Source: DAHUYF01 sp035623985 (GTDB lineage: Bacteria > Pseudomonadota > Alphaproteobacteria > ATCC43930 > CGMCC-115725). Taken from it: a stretch of 64,000 nt of DNA. The notes under the pieces are model-generated. The model was not told where the DNA came from. It saw only the letters and a program-made list of their open reading frames with translations, and ran no database searches. The stretch lies in NCBI GenBank assembly GCA_035623985.1, contig DASPSJ010000067.1, forward strand, positions 22,769-86,768, read 5' to 3'. Both the position numbers and the translations under genes were made by a program. Each line of letters opens with the position of its first letter. The first letter of the stretch is position 1. This document shows, in pieces, positions 35,365 to 44,224 of this stretch.

Positions 35365-36366
35365 ATGAGACCCACCCTGGCCCTTGCCGCCCTGCTCGCC
35401 TGCCTGTCGCTCGCGCCCGCCCGCGCCGACGAGCCGATCGTCATCAAATTCAGCCATGTCGTGGCGCCGGACACGCCCAAGGGCAAGGCGGCGGAGAAGT
35501 TCAAGGAGCTGGCGGAGGCGCGCACCCACGGCCGGGTCAAGGTCGAGGTCTATCCCAACAGCCAGCTCTACAAGGACAAGGAGGAGCTCGAGGCGCTCCA
35601 GCTCGGCGCGGTGCAGATGCTGGCGCCGTCGGTGAGCAAGTTCGGCCCGCTCGGCATCAAGGAATTCGAGGTCTTCGACCTCCCCTTTATCTTCCCCTCG
35701 GTGGCGGCGCTGCGCAAGGTCAGCGACGGGCCGATCGGCACGGAGCTGTTCAAGAAGCTCGAGCCCAAAGGGATCATCGGGCTGGGATATTGGGACAACG
35801 GCTTCTCCGTCATCGATTCCAACAAGCCGCTGCGCACGCTCGCCGATTTCAAGGGCATGAAGATGCGCATCCAATCCTCGAAGGTGCTCGAGCAGACCTA
35901 CCGGGATCTCGGCGCCCTGCCGCAGGTCATGGCCTTCTCCGAGGTCTACCAGGCGCTGCAAACCGGCGTCGTCGACGGCGAGGAGAACACCCCCTCCAAC
36001 ATCTACACGCAGAAATTCTACGAGGTGCAGAAATACCTGACGGTGTCGGACCACACCTATATCGGCTACGCCCTCATCGTGAACAAGAAGTTCTGGGAAG
36101 GGCTGCCCGACGACATCCGCGCCGAGCTCGCCAGCGCCGCCAAGGACGCCACCGCCTATTGCAATGGGATCGCCGAGACCGAGAACGCCGAGGCGCTGGC
36201 CAAGATCAAGGCCTCAGGCACGGTCGAGTTCATCACGCTGACCCCCGAGCAGAAGGAGGAGTGGCGCAAGGGTCTGCTCCGGGTGCATGAGGAGATGGCG
36301 TCGCGCATCGGCAAGGACCTCATCGACGAGATCCACAAGGAGACCGGCGTCAGCGCGACGCAGTAG
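35365..36366 (+). CDS. dctP: TRAP transporter substrate-binding protein DctP
   Basis: A 333-aa periplasmic binding protein of the DctP family: Sec signal peptide (MRPTLALAALLACLSLAPARA), then IKFSHVVAPDTPKGKAAEKF and the MKMRIQSSKVLEQTYRDLGA region holding the Arg that binds the ligand carboxylate. The ATG at 35365 is preferred to that at 35359 because GGGAG at 35354-35358 is then correctly spaced. It works with the small and large membrane subunits encoded next. C4-dicarboxylates are the usual but not certain ligands. Confidence 0.92.
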   Translation: MRPTLALAALLACLSLAPARADEPIVIKFSHVVAPDTPKGKAAEKFKELAEARTHGRVKVEVYPNSQLYKDKEELEALQLGAVQMLAPSVSKFGPLGIKEFEVFDLPFIFPSVAALRKVSDGPIGTELFKKLEPKGIIGLGYWDNGFSVIDSNKPLRTLADFKGMKMRIQSSKVLEQTYRDLGALPQVMAFSEVYQALQTGVVDGEENTPSNIYTQKFYEVQKYLTVSDHTYIGYALIVNKKFWEGLPDDIRAELASAAKDATAYCNGIAETENAEALAKIKASGTVEFITLTPEQKEEWRKGLLRVHEEMASRIGKDLIDEIHKETGVSATQ

Positions 36367-36420
36367 CGGCGACGGGCGAGGTTGCCCGGCAGGCAGCACC
36401 CTGCCCGCCGCTCGACGCCT

Positions 36421-36996
36421 ATGCTCAGGCTTCCGCTCCGCATCCTCGACCGGCTCGAGGAGATCCTCATCGCCAGCCTGATGGCGGCGGCGACGGTGAT
36501 CACCTTCATCGCCGTCGTCCATCGCTATCTCTCGACCGTGCCGGGGATCCAGGACTACGCCACCCAAATCGACATGACCTGGGCGCAGGAGCTTTGCGTC
36601 TACATGTTCATCTGGGTCGCGAAGTTCGGCGCCGCCTATGGCGTGCGCACCGGCATTCATGTCGGCGTCGACGTGCTGGTCAACCGCCTGCCGCCCGGCC
36701 CGCGCGGCCTGGTCATCCTCTTCGGCCTCTTCTGCGGCGCGCTCTTCACCGGCATCATCGGCTCGCTCGGCGCCCGCTTCGTCTGGGAGATCGCCCAGAC
36801 CGACCAGGTTTCGGCCGACATGGAAGCGCCGATGTGGCTGGTCTATCTCGCCATCCCCTGCGGCTCCTATCTCATGTGCCTGCGCTTCCTCCAGGTCGCC
36901 TGGCGCTTCGCGCGCACCGGCGACTTGCCGTCGCACCGCCACGCCCGGGTCGAGGGCATCGAGCCGCCGACCGGCAGCGCGGGCGAGCCCATATGA
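36421..36996 (+). CDS. dctQ: TRAP transporter small membrane subunit DctQ
   Basis: A 191-aa protein with four membrane helices (LIASLMAAATVITFIAVVHRY, YMFIWVAKFGAAYGV, LVILFGLFCGALFTGIIG and MWLVYLAIPCGSYLMC) and the DctQ motif TWAQELCVYMFIW. It anchors and stabilises the large subunit. The start at 36421 fits the family; its stop overlaps the dctM start (ATGA). Confidence 0.92.
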   Translation: MLRLPLRILDRLEEILIASLMAAATVITFIAVVHRYLSTVPGIQDYATQIDMTWAQELCVYMFIWVAKFGAAYGVRTGIHVGVDVLVNRLPPGPRGLVILFGLFCGALFTGIIGSLGARFVWEIAQTDQVSADMEAPMWLVYLAIPCGSYLMCLRFLQVAWRFARTGDLPSHRHARVEGIEPPTGSAGEPI

Positions 36997-38279
36997 ACGC
37001 CGCGATCATCTTCGCCCTGCTCTTCGCCCTGATGCTGACGGGGATGCCGATCTCGATCTCGCTCGGCCTCACCGTGCTCACCTTTCTTTTTGCCATGACC
37101 GAGGTGCCGATCGAGAGCGTCGCCTTGAAGCTCTTCACCGGCATCGAGAACTTCCAGATCATGGCGATCCCGTTCTTCATCCTGGCCGGCAGCTTCCTCA
37201 CCCATGGCGGCGTGGCGCGGCGGATGATCGCCTTCACCAGCGCGCTGGTGGGACACTGGCCGGGCGGTCTCGGACTCGCCGGCGTCGTCGCCTGCGCGCT
37301 CTTTGCGGCGATCTCCGGCTCCTCCGTCGCCACGGTGGTGGCGATCGGCTCGATCATCCTGCCGGCGATGATCGAGCACGGCTTCCCCCGCCGCTTCGGC
37401 GCCGGCGTCATCACCACCTCCGGCGCGCTCGGCATCCTGGTGCCGCCCTCGATCATCCTGGTGCTCTACGGCGTCTCGACCAACACCTCGATCGGCGCCC
37501 TCTTCATGGCGGGCGTCGTGCCGGGCCTGACCTTGGCGGCGGCGCTGGCGCTGCTCACCTGGCTCTACGCCTGGCGCAACCGCTTTCCCCGCATGCCGCG
37601 CGCCTCCTGGAGCGAGCGGTTGCGCGCCTTCCGCGACAGCGTCTGGGGCCTCTTGCTCATCGCCATCGTGCTGGGCGGCATCTATAGCGGCGCCTTCACG
37701 CCCACCGAGGCGGCGGCGGTGGCCGCCACCTACGCCTTCGTCATCGCCGTCTTCGTCTACAAGGACATGCCGCTCGCCCGCGTGCCGAGAGTGCTGCTGG
37801 ACGCCGCCAATATGAGCGCGATGCTGCTCTACATCATCACCAACGCGGTGCTGTTCTCCTTTCTCATGACCTCGGAGAACATCCCGCAGGCGATGGCGGC
37901 GTGGATGATCGGCAAGGAGTTCAGCCCCTGGGTCTTCCTGCTGGTGGTGAATTTCATCCTGCTTGCCGCCGGCAACGTCATGGAGCCGTCCTCGATCCTG
38001 CTGATCATGGCGCCGATCCTCTATCCCATCATCACCCGGCTCGGCATCGATCCCGTGCATTTCGGCATCCTGATGGCGGTGAACATGGAGGTCGGGCTCT
38101 GCCATCCGCCCGTCGGCCTCAACCTTTATGTCGCCAGCGGCATCGCCCGCATGGGCATCACCGAGCTCACCGTGGCGGTGCTGCCGTGGCTCGTCGTCAT
38201 GCTGGCTTTCCTCGTGCTGGTGACCTATTGGCCGCCGCTGTCGCTGACGCTTCCGCATTTCCTCGGCATCCGCTATTGA
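36993..38279 (+). CDS. dctM: TRAP transporter large permease DctM
   Basis: A 428-aa permease of the DctM family with about 12 helices, the sodium-coupled transport subunit. Motifs are MPISISLGLTVLTF, the GSSVATVVAIGSIILPAM loop and the NMEVGLCHPPVGLNLYV region. It is translationally coupled to dctQ by a 4-bp overlap. Only one dctPQM set is present, without a sensor-regulator pair beside it. Confidence 0.94.
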   Translation: MNAAIIFALLFALMLTGMPISISLGLTVLTFLFAMTEVPIESVALKLFTGIENFQIMAIPFFILAGSFLTHGGVARRMIAFTSALVGHWPGGLGLAGVVACALFAAISGSSVATVVAIGSIILPAMIEHGFPRRFGAGVITTSGALGILVPPSIILVLYGVSTNTSIGALFMAGVVPGLTLAAALALLTWLYAWRNRFPRMPRASWSERLRAFRDSVWGLLLIAIVLGGIYSGAFTPTEAAAVAATYAFVIAVFVYKDMPLARVPRVLLDAANMSAMLLYIITNAVLFSFLMTSENIPQAMAAWMIGKEFSPWVFLLVVNFILLAAGNVMEPSSILLIMAPILYPIITRLGIDPVHFGILMAVNMEVGLCHPPVGLNLYVASGIARMGITELTVAVLPWLVVMLAFLVLVTYWPPLSLTLPHFLGIRY

Positions 38280-38310
38280 GCGGCGCTGCGTCAGCAGCCA
38301 GGGGGGAACA

Positions 38311-39291
38311 ATGCTCGCGCACCGCCGGCTGGGAAAGAACGGCCCGTCGGTTTCCGCCCTCGGGCTCGGCTGCATGTCGCTCTCGGGCATCTATGGCAAA
38401 AGCGACGATGATGCCGCCATCGGCCTCATCCACTACGCGCTCGATCGCGGCATCGATCTCATCGATTCCGCTGATCTCTACGGCTGGGGCCATAACGAGC
38501 AGGTGGTGGGCCGCGCGCTGCGCGGCCGGCGCGACGGCGTCGTTCTCGTCAGCAAGTTCGGCCAAGTGAAGACGCCCACCGGCCAGGGCGTCGACGGCCG
38601 GCCGGAGTATGTGCAGCAGGCCTGCGAGGCGAGCCTGAAGCGGCTCGGCCTCGAGGTCATCGACCTCTATTTCCAGCACCGCGTCGACCCCGCCGTGCCG
38701 ATCGAGGACACGGTGGGCGCCATGGCGCGGCTCGTCGAGCAGGGCAAGGTGCGCCATCTCGGCCTCTGCGAGGCGCGGCCGGAGACCATCCGCCGCGCCC
38801 ATGCAGTGCATCCCCTCGCCGCGGTGCAGACCGAATATTCGCTGCTCTATCGCGCCGAGGCGGAAGAGACACGCGCGACGACCCGCGCGCTCGGCATCGG
38901 CTTCATGGCCTATTCGCCGCTGGGCCGCGGCCTCCTCACCGGCGCCATCCGTGCGCCCGAGGATGTGAAAGGCGACCGGCGCGCCGAACATCCGCGCTTC
39001 GTCGGCGGAAATTTCACGCACAATCTTGCGCTGGTGGCGCGGCTCGAAGCGATCGCGCGCGAGAAAGGCTGCAGCGTCGGCCAACTCGCGCTCGCCTGGC
39101 TCTTGGCGCAAGGCGAGGACGTCGTGCCGATCCCCGGGACCAAGCGCAAAGACCGGCTCGACGAGAATCTCGCCGCGCTTGCGGTGACGCTCACCCCCGC
39201 CGAGGTCGCGCGCATCGCCGAAGCAGTGCCGGCCGGCGCCGCCGCCGGCGCGCGCTATCCCGAAGCGAATATGAAGGTGGTGTATCGATAG
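38311..39291 (+). CDS. Aldo/keto reductase
   Basis: A 326-aa NADPH-dependent TIM-barrel reductase. The catalytic tetrad is Asp52 and Tyr57 (DSADLYG), Lys82 (VSKFG) and His123 (FQHRVD). The NADP site is in the C-terminal PIPGTKRKDRLDENLAAL. It resembles the YajO/Tas-like group acting on assorted aldehydes and ketones. It follows dctM by about 30 bp and may be the last gene of that unit. Confidence 0.92.
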   Translation: MLAHRRLGKNGPSVSALGLGCMSLSGIYGKSDDDAAIGLIHYALDRGIDLIDSADLYGWGHNEQVVGRALRGRRDGVVLVSKFGQVKTPTGQGVDGRPEYVQQACEASLKRLGLEVIDLYFQHRVDPAVPIEDTVGAMARLVEQGKVRHLGLCEARPETIRRAHAVHPLAAVQTEYSLLYRAEAEETRATTRALGIGFMAYSPLGRGLLTGAIRAPEDVKGDRRAEHPRFVGGNFTHNLALVARLEAIAREKGCSVGQLALAWLLAQGEDVVPIPGTKRKDRLDENLAALAVTLTPAEVARIAEAVPAGAAAGARYPEANMKVVYR

Positions 39292-39395
39292 ATGGCTCCG
39301 CCGCCGCCTCGCAGAATGGCTCAGGAGATGGCAGCCCGTGCCATTCGCGCGTCCCGACCGGGACTTGCGATCGGCGGCTGTTTGTTTTCTTCGGG

Positions 39396-40284
39396 AATTA
39401 CGGGGAATTACGAATTACGGTGCGAATTACGGTGACAGTTTACTTTTCTCGCCGCCTGCGCGATCCTGAGCCATGGCTCGCATCGCCCGTTTGGTCGTTC
39501 CTGGTGTCCCGCATCATGTGACCCAGCGCGGCAATCGGCGGGAAACGACGTTCTTCAAGGAAGCGGATTACCGTCTTTACCGCGAGCTGCTCGGCGCCGC
39601 CGCGGCCAGGGCAGAGGCGGAGATCTGGGCCTATTGCCTGATGCCGAACCACGTCCACGTCATCCTCACGCCGAAAGATGAGGACGGTCTGCGGCGCACC
39701 TTCGGCGATCTGCACCGGCGATACACGGCCCACATCAACGCGCGCAACCAATGGACCGGCCATCTGTGGCAGGCGCGCTTCGGCTCGGTGGCGATGGACG
39801 AGGACCATCTGATCGCCGCCATCCGCTATGTCTCGCTCAACCCCGTGCGGGCCCGCCTGGTCGAGCGGGCGGAGGATTGGAAATGGTCCAGCGTGCGCGC
39901 GCATCTTCGCGGCAAGGACGATGGCGTGGTGACGACAGCGCCGGTGCTCGACCGGGTGGGACCGTTCGCCGATTTTCTGCGCGAGGCTTTCGACGAGGCC
40001 AGCGCCTTCGCGCCCTTGCGCCGCTCGGAGACTACGGGACGGCCGATCGGATCGGAAGTCTGGATCAAGCGGCTGGAGCACGCGGCCGCACGCCCGCTCG
40101 CGCCCCGCAAACGCGGTCCCAAGCCGCGTAAACGCGAACGGGCGCCGCAACAGGATCTGTTTCGTAAACTGTCACCGTAATTGCCCGTAAACTGTCACCG
40201 TAATTGGTAAACTGTCACCGTAATTGAGGATCTGTTTCGTAAACTGTCACCGTAATTGTCACCGTAATTGGTCGCACCGTAATT
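39396..40284 (+). mobile_element. REP-associated tyrosine transposase element with nested inverted ends
   Basis: A Y1-type transposase gene is bounded by inverted copies of AATTACGGTGACAGTTTAC. There is one full copy on the left (39425-39443) and four on the right in reverse (40164-40182, 40187-40205, 40207-40225, 40239-40257). Outside these, truncated copies mirror each other: left 39396-39403, 39406-39412 and 39413-39424 (AATTACGGTGCG); right 40258-40269 and 40273-40284 (CGCACCGTAATT). The element seems built of stacked terminal fragments. Confidence 0.8.
39473..40180 (+). CDS. REP-associated tyrosine transposase (RAYT, Y1_Tnp)
   Basis: A 235-aa HUH endonuclease of the IS200/IS605-like RAYT group, which cuts and rejoins single-stranded DNA at palindromic repeats. 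The opening ARLVVPGVPHHVTQRGNRR is diagnostic. The HUH pair is His60 and His62 (MPNHVHVIL) and the nucleophile is Tyr119 (AIRYVSLNPVRA). The tail is basic (PRKRGPKPRKRER). Its stop codon lies inside the first right-hand terminal repeat, so the repeat doubles as the 3' end of the gene. It looks intact. Confidence 0.92.
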   Translation: MARIARLVVPGVPHHVTQRGNRRETTFFKEADYRLYRELLGAAAARAEAEIWAYCLMPNHVHVILTPKDEDGLRRTFGDLHRRYTAHINARNQWTGHLWQARFGSVAMDEDHLIAAIRYVSLNPVRARLVERAEDWKWSSVRAHLRGKDDGVVTTAPVLDRVGPFADFLREAFDEASAFAPLRRSETTGRPIGSEVWIKRLEHAAARPLAPRKRGPKPRKRERAPQQDLFRKLSP

Positions 40285-40340
40285 CTTGCGCAACGCGTCT
40301 TGGCGCGAAGCGCTCGGGCAAGACTTGACGCTATCGTATG

Positions 40341-40365
40341 GCGAGATCCCTCAAGGCCCAAGGCT
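40341..40365 (-). repeat. Dispersed repeat motif shared with the effector array
   Basis: GCGAGATCCCTCAAGGCCC and the following AAGGCTC are the inverted, slightly altered form of the motif at 3019-3047 and 4745-4773. The three sites lie over 35 kb apart and share about 24 of 29 positions. Confidence 0.5.
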
Positions 40366-40509
40366 CACGTCATTCCATACGCTCGTGCACGTTCCTGGAG
40401 AGCGCCGACCGCCGCTCGGCTTCTTCCGCTTGACGCAGGTCAATGCGGCTCGGCGCCGCCAGCCGGAGGATGCCGCGGATTGTGCAGGCGACGGAAAGGA
40501 CATGAACCC

Positions 40510-40860
40510 ATGCTGCGCAAGGTCAGGCTGGAGGCGGCGCGAGGCCACGAATTTCCCGAGGGGAGCGCGAAGCATGGCTACGAGCTCGCCCTGCCGCTGT
40601 CGCCGGATGCGGCGCTCGATCGCGATTTCTGGCTCAAGCACCGGGCGGAATGCAGCTTTCGCCGTTTTTGGGGCGATGAGGAAGCGCACGGCCATCTCGC
40701 CCATGGCGGTCAGGGCTGGCGGCTGGTGTTCGACGACACCAGCGGCGACGCCGAGGTCATCGTCAAGGCCGAGGCCCATCGCTTCATTGGCGGCGAGTAC
40801 GTTTCGATCAAGGAGCGCGACGGCGTCACCCGCACCTTCCGCATTGCCTCGGTCGTGTAA
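40510..40860 (+). CDS. Conserved hypothetical 116-aa protein
   Basis: Not recognised. A small soluble beta-rich protein with FPEGSAKHGYELALPLSPDA, FRRFWGDEEAHGHL and FIGGEYVSIKERDG. The ATG at 40510 lies 9 bp after GGAAAGGA; a different-frame ATG at 40502 is not used. It begins shortly after the transposase element and is on the same strand as the envelope genes that follow. Confidence 0.65.
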   Translation: MLRKVRLEAARGHEFPEGSAKHGYELALPLSPDAALDRDFWLKHRAECSFRRFWGDEEAHGHLAHGGQGWRLVFDDTSGDAEVIVKAEAHRFIGGEYVSIKERDGVTRTFRIASVV

Positions 40861-41049
40861 GCCGCCTCCGCGTCGAGCTTGAGCCGGTCGGCCATCTGCG
40901 TCAGCATGCGGCGCAGACGATCGCGCGCATCGGCGGCGTCGAAACGATGGCGCGATCGCCGATGCGCGGCGCGTCGCCGCCGCGCGCCGCCTTTTCGAGG
41001 CCGCCGACCGCATGACGCCGCAGCTCGGCTGAGACGGGAAACATCGCCG

Positions 41050-41454
41050 ATGGCAGATCAGGACACCGCTTCCCCCCGCGAACCCGGCCTTGCCGCGCTG
41101 CTGGCGCGGCTCTTCCAGGAGTCCGAGACGCTGCTGCTGCAGCAATTGGCGCTGCTGCGCGCCGAGATGGGCGAGAATGCCGGGCGGCTCATCGGCGGCG
41201 TGACGGTGCTGCTGGCCGGCGCCGCGGTCTTGCTGATCGGCGGCTGCGCGCTGGTGGCCGCGGCCATCCTGCTGCTCGGCCGCCTGCTGCCGTTCTGGGC
41301 GGCGGCAGCCGTGGTCGGCCTGGCGGTGGCGGCGCTGGGCGCGGCACTGATGCTCTACGGCCGCCGACTGGTGGCGCGCGCCAGCCTCGTGCCGCGCCAG
41401 AGCTGGCAGGTCATGCGCGAGACCGGCGACTGGCTGCGCGAAGAGCTGACATGA
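41050..41454 (+). CDS. DUF1469/holin-X-like membrane protein
   Basis: 134 aa with an N-terminal amphipathic helix (LLARLFQESETLLLQQLALLRAE) and two closely spaced hydrophobic helices (about 47-72 and 80-103). It fits the putative Actinobacterial holin-X/DUF1469 family found in many chromosomes with stress-linked envelope genes. It overlaps the DUF3618-like gene by 4 bp, a common pairing. No phage genes are present. Confidence 0.8.
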   Translation: MADQDTASPREPGLAALLARLFQESETLLLQQLALLRAEMGENAGRLIGGVTVLLAGAAVLLIGGCALVAAAILLLGRLLPFWAAAAVVGLAVAALGAALMLYGRRLVARASLVPRQSWQVMRETGDWLREELT

Positions 41455-41876
41455 CCGCCCGACCGCCCGTCCCGCGCGCGAGCGCGGCCGAGATCGCCGC
41501 CGAGATCGCCCGCACCCGCGACCGGCTGTCGCGCGGGCTCGCCCGGCTCGACCGCGATTATGCGCTGCGTCATCTGGCGGTCCGCGCCGTGCGACTCGCG
41601 CGCAAGGCCGAGTTCGATGCCGGCAAGCTGCGCGAGACGCTTCGCCGCGATGGGCTGCCGCTGGCGGTCATCGGCGTCGGCCTGGGTTGGCTGAGCTTCG
41701 CCGGAAGCGACGCCGGCCGCGACCTGCTGCAAAGGCTGGGAAGCGCGCTGGCGGCGCTGCAACAGCTCGGCCGCGAGTTCGGCGTCGGCGCGGCGCCCGA
41801 GCCGCTGCCGCCGCAGGCCGCAGCCATCGAGCCGCCGGCGCCAACCCCTCCCCTTTCCGACGATTTTTCGCCATGA
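41451..41876 (+). CDS. DUF3618-like protein
   Basis: 141 aa. The N-terminal AAEIAAEIARTRDRLSRGLARLDRD is the DUF3618 signature helix. A short hydrophobic segment follows (about 70-82), then a Pro-rich tail. DUF3618 proteins accompany DUF1469 proteins and are thought to act at the inner membrane under stress. The ATG overlaps the previous stop. Confidence 0.75.
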   Translation: MTARPPVPRASAAEIAAEIARTRDRLSRGLARLDRDYALRHLAVRAVRLARKAEFDAGKLRETLRRDGLPLAVIGVGLGWLSFAGSDAGRDLLQRLGSALAALQQLGREFGVGAAPEPLPPQAAAIEPPAPTPPLSDDFSP

Positions 41877-41901
41877 TGTTCCGGAGCGGGACCGGGGCGG
41901 C

Positions 41902-43080
41902 ATGGCGGACGGGCACGAGAACGGAACGGCCAAGAGCGGCGCGGGCGCGCTTGGCGAAATCGAGCGGGCGCTGCGCCGCAGCGAGGCGCATCTGCGCTCC
42001 GTCCTCGAGACGGTGCCCGACGCGATCATCGTCATCGACGACCTCGGGCGCATCGAATCCTTCAGCCCCGCCGCCGAGCGGCTGTTCGGCTATGCCGCCG
42101 CCGAGGCGGTCGGGCGCAACGTCAGGATGCTGATGCCGCAGCCCTATCGCGACCAGCATGACCACTACCTCGCGCGCTATCTCGGCACCGGCGAGCGGCG
42201 CATCATCGGCATCGGCCGGGTCGTGATGGGGCAGCGCGCCAACGGCTCGACCTTTCCCATGGAGCTGGCGGTCGGCGAGATCAATGTCGACGGCCGCCGC
42301 TTTTTCACCGGTTTCGTGCGCGACATCACCGAGCGGCAGACGACGCGCGCGCGGCTGCAGGAGCTGCAATCGGAGCTGCTGCGCGCCTCGCGGCTCTCGG
42401 CCATGGGACAGATGGCCTCGGCGCTCGCCCATGAGCTGAACCAGCCGCTGACGGCGATCATCAATTACGTCCAGGCATGCCGGCGGCTGCTGGCGGCGGG
42501 CCGCGGCGCCAGCCCTGAGCGGCTTCAGGAGACCATGGAGAAGGCCGTCGGCCAGGCCAGCCGCGCCGGCCAGATCATCCAGCGCATGCGCCAATTCATC
42601 CAAAAGGGCGAGACCGAGCGCCAGGCCGAGGATGTCAACAAGCTGATCGAGGAAGCGAGCGCGCTGGCGCTGGTCGGCGCCAAGGAAAGCGGGATCGTGG
42701 TGCGCATGGAGCTGAGCCTCGAGCTGCCCGCCGTGCTCGTCGACCGCATCCAGATCCAGCAGGTGCTGCTGAACCTCATCCGCAACAGCGTCGAGGCGCT
42801 GGCCGCCTCGGAGCGGCGCGAGATCTCCATCGGGAGCTCCTACCGGGGCGGACCGACGCTCGAGATCGCCGTGAGCGACACCGGTCCCGGTCTCGATGAA
42901 GCCGTGACGAAGCAGCTCTTCCAGCCCTTCGTCTCCACCAAGTCGAACGGCATGGGGCTCGGCCTCTCCATCAGCCGCGCGATCGTCGACGCCCATGGCG
43001 GCAGGCTGTGGGCAACGCCGAATGACGGCGCCGGCGTCAGCTTCCGCTTCACCTTGCCGATCGTCGAGCGCGCGCCGTGA
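41902..43080 (+). CDS. fixL: Oxygen-sensing histidine kinase FixL
   Basis: A 392-aa soluble FixL. The PAS domain (about 30-145) keeps the heme ligand His86 (RDQHDHY) and the O2-gating Arg106 (IIGIGR), which align with His200 and Arg220 of Bradyrhizobium FixL. The kinase part has phospho-acceptor His177 (ALAHELNQPL) and HATPase motifs NLIRNSVEAL, DTGPGL and GMGLGLSISR. Deoxygenated FixL phosphorylates FixJ. There are no membrane helices, unlike Sinorhizobium FixL. It overlaps fixJ by 4 bp. Confidence 0.93.
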   Translation: MADGHENGTAKSGAGALGEIERALRRSEAHLRSVLETVPDAIIVIDDLGRIESFSPAAERLFGYAAAEAVGRNVRMLMPQPYRDQHDHYLARYLGTGERRIIGIGRVVMGQRANGSTFPMELAVGEINVDGRRFFTGFVRDITERQTTRARLQELQSELLRASRLSAMGQMASALAHELNQPLTAIINYVQACRRLLAAGRGASPERLQETMEKAVGQASRAGQIIQRMRQFIQKGETERQAEDVNKLIEEASALALVGAKESGIVVRMELSLELPAVLVDRIQIQQVLLNLIRNSVEALAASERREISIGSSYRGGPTLEIAVSDTGPGLDEAVTKQLFQPFVSTKSNGMGLGLSISRAIVDAHGGRLWATPNDGAGVSFRFTLPIVERAP

Positions 43081-43697
43081 GCGGGGAGCCGCGCATCTTC
43101 ATCGTCGACGATGACGAGGCGATCCGCGACTCGCTGCTGCTGCTGCTGCAATCGGCGGGCTTCGGCAACGTCGTCGCCTACGAGTCGGCCCACGACTTCC
43201 TTGCCCAGGCGGCGCCGGCCGCGGGCGAGTGCCTGCTGCTCGACGTGCGCATGCCGGACATGGACGGGCTCGAGCTGCAACAGGAGCTCAACCGGCGCGG
43301 CATCAGGCTGCCGGTCATCATCATGACCGGGCATGGCGACGTGCCGATCGCGGTGCGCGCCATGAAGGCGGGGGCAACCGACTTCATCGAGAAGCCTTTC
43401 TCGGACGACCTGCTGCTCGATTGCGTGCGCCGGGCGCGCCAGCATGCCGCCGAGACGAGAAGCGAGGATGCGGCGGTCGAGGAGACCCGGCACCGGCTGC
43501 AGAGCCTGACGCCGCGCGAGCGCCAGGTGCTCGACGGCATCGTCACCGGCCGGCCCAACAAGCTCATCGCCTTCGACCTCGGCATCAGCCCGCGCACGGT
43601 CGAGATCCACCGCGCGCGGGTGATGGAAAAGATGCAGGCGCGCAGCCTGTCGGCGCTGGTGCGCATGGCGCTGGCGGCGGGGGTGAGCCCGGGCTGA
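43077..43697 (+). CDS. fixJ: Response regulator FixJ
   Basis: 206 aa: an N-terminal receiver with acidic pair Asp12-Asp13, phospho-acceptor Asp56 (LLLDVRMPD) and Lys in FIEKPFS, and a C-terminal LuxR/NarL helix-turn-helix (LTPRERQVLDGIVTGRPNK, ISPRTVEIHRARVMEKM). Phosphorylated FixJ activates fixK-type genes. GTG start coupled to fixL. A candidate target site lies upstream of the FNR-type gene at 44225-44974. Confidence 0.93.
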   Translation: MSGEPRIFIVDDDEAIRDSLLLLLQSAGFGNVVAYESAHDFLAQAAPAAGECLLLDVRMPDMDGLELQQELNRRGIRLPVIIMTGHGDVPIAVRAMKAGATDFIEKPFSDDLLLDCVRRARQHAAETRSEDAAVEETRHRLQSLTPRERQVLDGIVTGRPNKLIAFDLGISPRTVEIHRARVMEKMQARSLSALVRMALAAGVSPG

Positions 43698-43705
43698 TCA
43701 GCCCC

Positions 43706-43719
43706 TTGATCCAGGTCAA
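43706..43719 (+). promoter_or_regulatory. FNR/FixK box upstream of the GNAT-like gene
   Basis: TTGATCCAGGTCAA matches TTGAY-N4-RTCAA at all ten defined positions. A TATAAC at 43741-43746 lies where a -10 should be if the box is centred at -41.5, a class II FNR promoter layout. Confidence 0.75.
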
Positions 43720-43753
43720 GGCGCACCGGCGCCGCGCCGCTATAACTGCCGCC

Positions 43754-44218
43754 ATGGCGCGCGCCTTCACCACCTCTTCGCTCGTTGCCGAAGACGTCGA
43801 CGTCGCGTTTCCGCTCATTCACGCGGCCTCGCCGGATGTCGGTCTCGCGACCTGGCGCGATTTCGCGCGCGGTTTCGTCGGCCTGCCCTCGCCCTACCCG
43901 GCCGGCGCGATCGGCTTGCGCAACGAGGCCGGCTATCTCTGCGGCATCCTCACCTATCGCATCGACCGCGACCTCCGGCACGGCATGGTGCTGAGCATCG
44001 ATATCTTCGCCGCGCTCGACGTCACCGGCGAGGTGGCGGCGATGCGCGCCCTGCTGCAGGCGGCCGAAGCGAAGGCAAACGAGCTGCGCTGCGGCGTCGC
44101 CCGCATCCAGATCGAGAGGAGCGAGGGTACCCAGGCGCAGCGCCTCCTCGCCTCCGGCTACCGCCAGCGGGCGAGCGTCTTCTGCAAGGAACTGGCGCCG
44201 CCCGCGGTGCCGACCTGA
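43754..44218 (+). CDS. GNAT-like N-acetyltransferase family protein
   Basis: A 154-aa single-domain protein of GNAT-like fold (GYLCGILTYRIDRD, then MVLSIDIFAALDVTGEVAAMRALLQAAE). The acetyl-CoA-binding loop is not a textbook Q-x2-G-x-G/A, so activity is uncertain. Its start is only about 10 bp after a TATAAC -10 element and 35 bp after an FNR/FixK box, so it should be induced under low oxygen. The last residues (AVPT) end 7 bp from the convergent fnrN/fixK gene. Confidence 0.7.
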   Translation: MARAFTTSSLVAEDVDVAFPLIHAASPDVGLATWRDFARGFVGLPSPYPAGAIGLRNEAGYLCGILTYRIDRDLRHGMVLSIDIFAALDVTGEVAAMRALLQAAEAKANELRCGVARIQIERSEGTQAQRLLASGYRQRASVFCKELAPPAVPT

Positions 44219-44224
44219 ACGCGG

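Noticed and set aside
40164..40284. Short direct repeats resembling a CRISPR array
   Set aside because: Copies are 19 bp with spacers of 1 to 13 bp, some truncated, and they match the inverted left end of a transposase element.
41050..41454. Holin-like gene as evidence of a prophage
   Set aside because: DUF1469/holin-X-like proteins are ordinary chromosomal envelope genes; no endolysin, capsid or tail genes are nearby.
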